From Vibrio sp. (GTDB lineage Bacteria > Pseudomonadota > Gammaproteobacteria > Enterobacterales > Vibrionaceae), in the NCBI GenBank assembly GCA_007124475.1, contig SLFB01000231.1, positions 1 through 6,250 of the forward strand: a DNA stretch of 6,250 bases, in the 5' to 3' direction. Position numbers and translations under genes: made by a program. Shown here in pieces: positions 5,970 to 6,250 of this stretch (within the stretch, counting starts at the first letter, position 1; the number at the start of each line of letters is the position of its first letter). The notes beneath the pieces are model-generated. The model worked only from the letters and a program-made list of their open reading frames with translations, searched no databases and was not told where the DNA came from.

Positions 5970-5978
5970 CAAGAATGA

Positions 5979-6250
5979 TTACTTCTTGTCGTCTTTCACT
6001 TCTTCAAACTCGGCATCTACTACATCTTCTTGAGTAGATTGTTGACCTTCAGCATCAGCATTCTGAGCTTGAGCCTGTTGCTGAGCAATTTCCATCAACT
6101 TTTGAGCTGCCGCCATTAAGGCTTGAACTTTTGCTTCAATTTCAGCCTTATCTTCACCTTTTTTCGCGGTTTCTAATTCAGAAATCGCCGCTTCAATTTT
6201 TGCTTTTTCGTCTGCAGGTAGAGCTTCACCAGCTTCTTCAATCTGCTTAG
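5979..6250 (-). CDS. dnaK: Chaperone protein DnaK (Hsp70), C-terminal fragment
   Basis: The last 89 codons before a TAA at 5979-5981; the rest lies beyond the right edge. The residues cover the end of the helical lid of the substrate-binding domain (rich in Glu, Lys and Ala), then a Gln/Ala-rich disordered linker, and finish in DVVDAEFEEVKDDKK, the conserved acidic tail of proteobacterial DnaK. DnaK binds exposed hydrophobic segments of client proteins with ATP-driven cycling, helped by DnaJ (next gene) and GrpE. The heat-shock promoter expected for the operon would be upstream, outside the window. Confidence 0.97.
   Translation of the reverse strand, partial: KQIEEAGEALPADEKAKIEAAISELETAKKGEDKAEIEAKVQALMAAAQKLMEIAQQQAQAQNADAEGQQSTQEDVVDAEFEEVKDDKK

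Overview
The window reads as chromosomal DNA of a gammaproteobacterium, most likely a member of the Vibrionaceae. Three things point there. The dnaK-dnaJ pair sits beside a cluster of type IV minor-pilin genes, as I recall for Vibrio cholerae (dnaK, dnaJ, then the VC0857-VC0861 pilins). Two ERIC-type intergenic repeats are present. The protein sequences also have a Vibrio-like character. The genus assignment is an inference from content and memory, not from a search.

Layout, left to right. Positions 1-2228 hold three minor-pilin genes on the minus strand, read in the order fimT-like, pilW-like, pilX-like. They overlap or are coupled (20 bp, then 4 bp ATGA) and behave as one operon; the pilX-like gene runs off the left edge. 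A 97-bp divergent promoter region (2229-2325) separates them from a pilE-like gene on the plus strand (2326-2778). The gap between pilE and the convergent DEAD-box RNA helicase gene (RhlE type, 2912-4198, minus) is almost entirely one ERIC element. A 429-bp intergenic region (4199-4627) holds the helicase promoter candidate, a second ERIC of exactly 127 bp, a small unexplained stretch, and a strong intrinsic terminator for dnaJ. dnaJ (4628-5776) and the 3' end of dnaK (5979 to the right edge) follow on the minus strand, separated by a 202-bp spacer with three inverted repeats.

How the genes work together. DnaK and DnaJ are the Hsp70/Hsp40 chaperone pair. The four prepilin-like proteins probably form the minor-pilin priming/tip complex of a type IV pilus, used in Vibrio for DNA uptake, attachment or twitching. 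The FimT-like protein carries the GRxR motif linked to DNA binding during natural transformation. The helicase (RNA remodelling, possibly ribosome assembly) has no obvious link to either neighbour. It is bracketed by two ERIC copies in the same orientation, which suggests a local rearrangement.

I see no wholly new system here. The most interesting points are the ERIC-bracketed helicase, the large pilX-like protein lacking Glu5 with a repeat-like C-terminal region, and the structured dnaK-dnaJ spacer.
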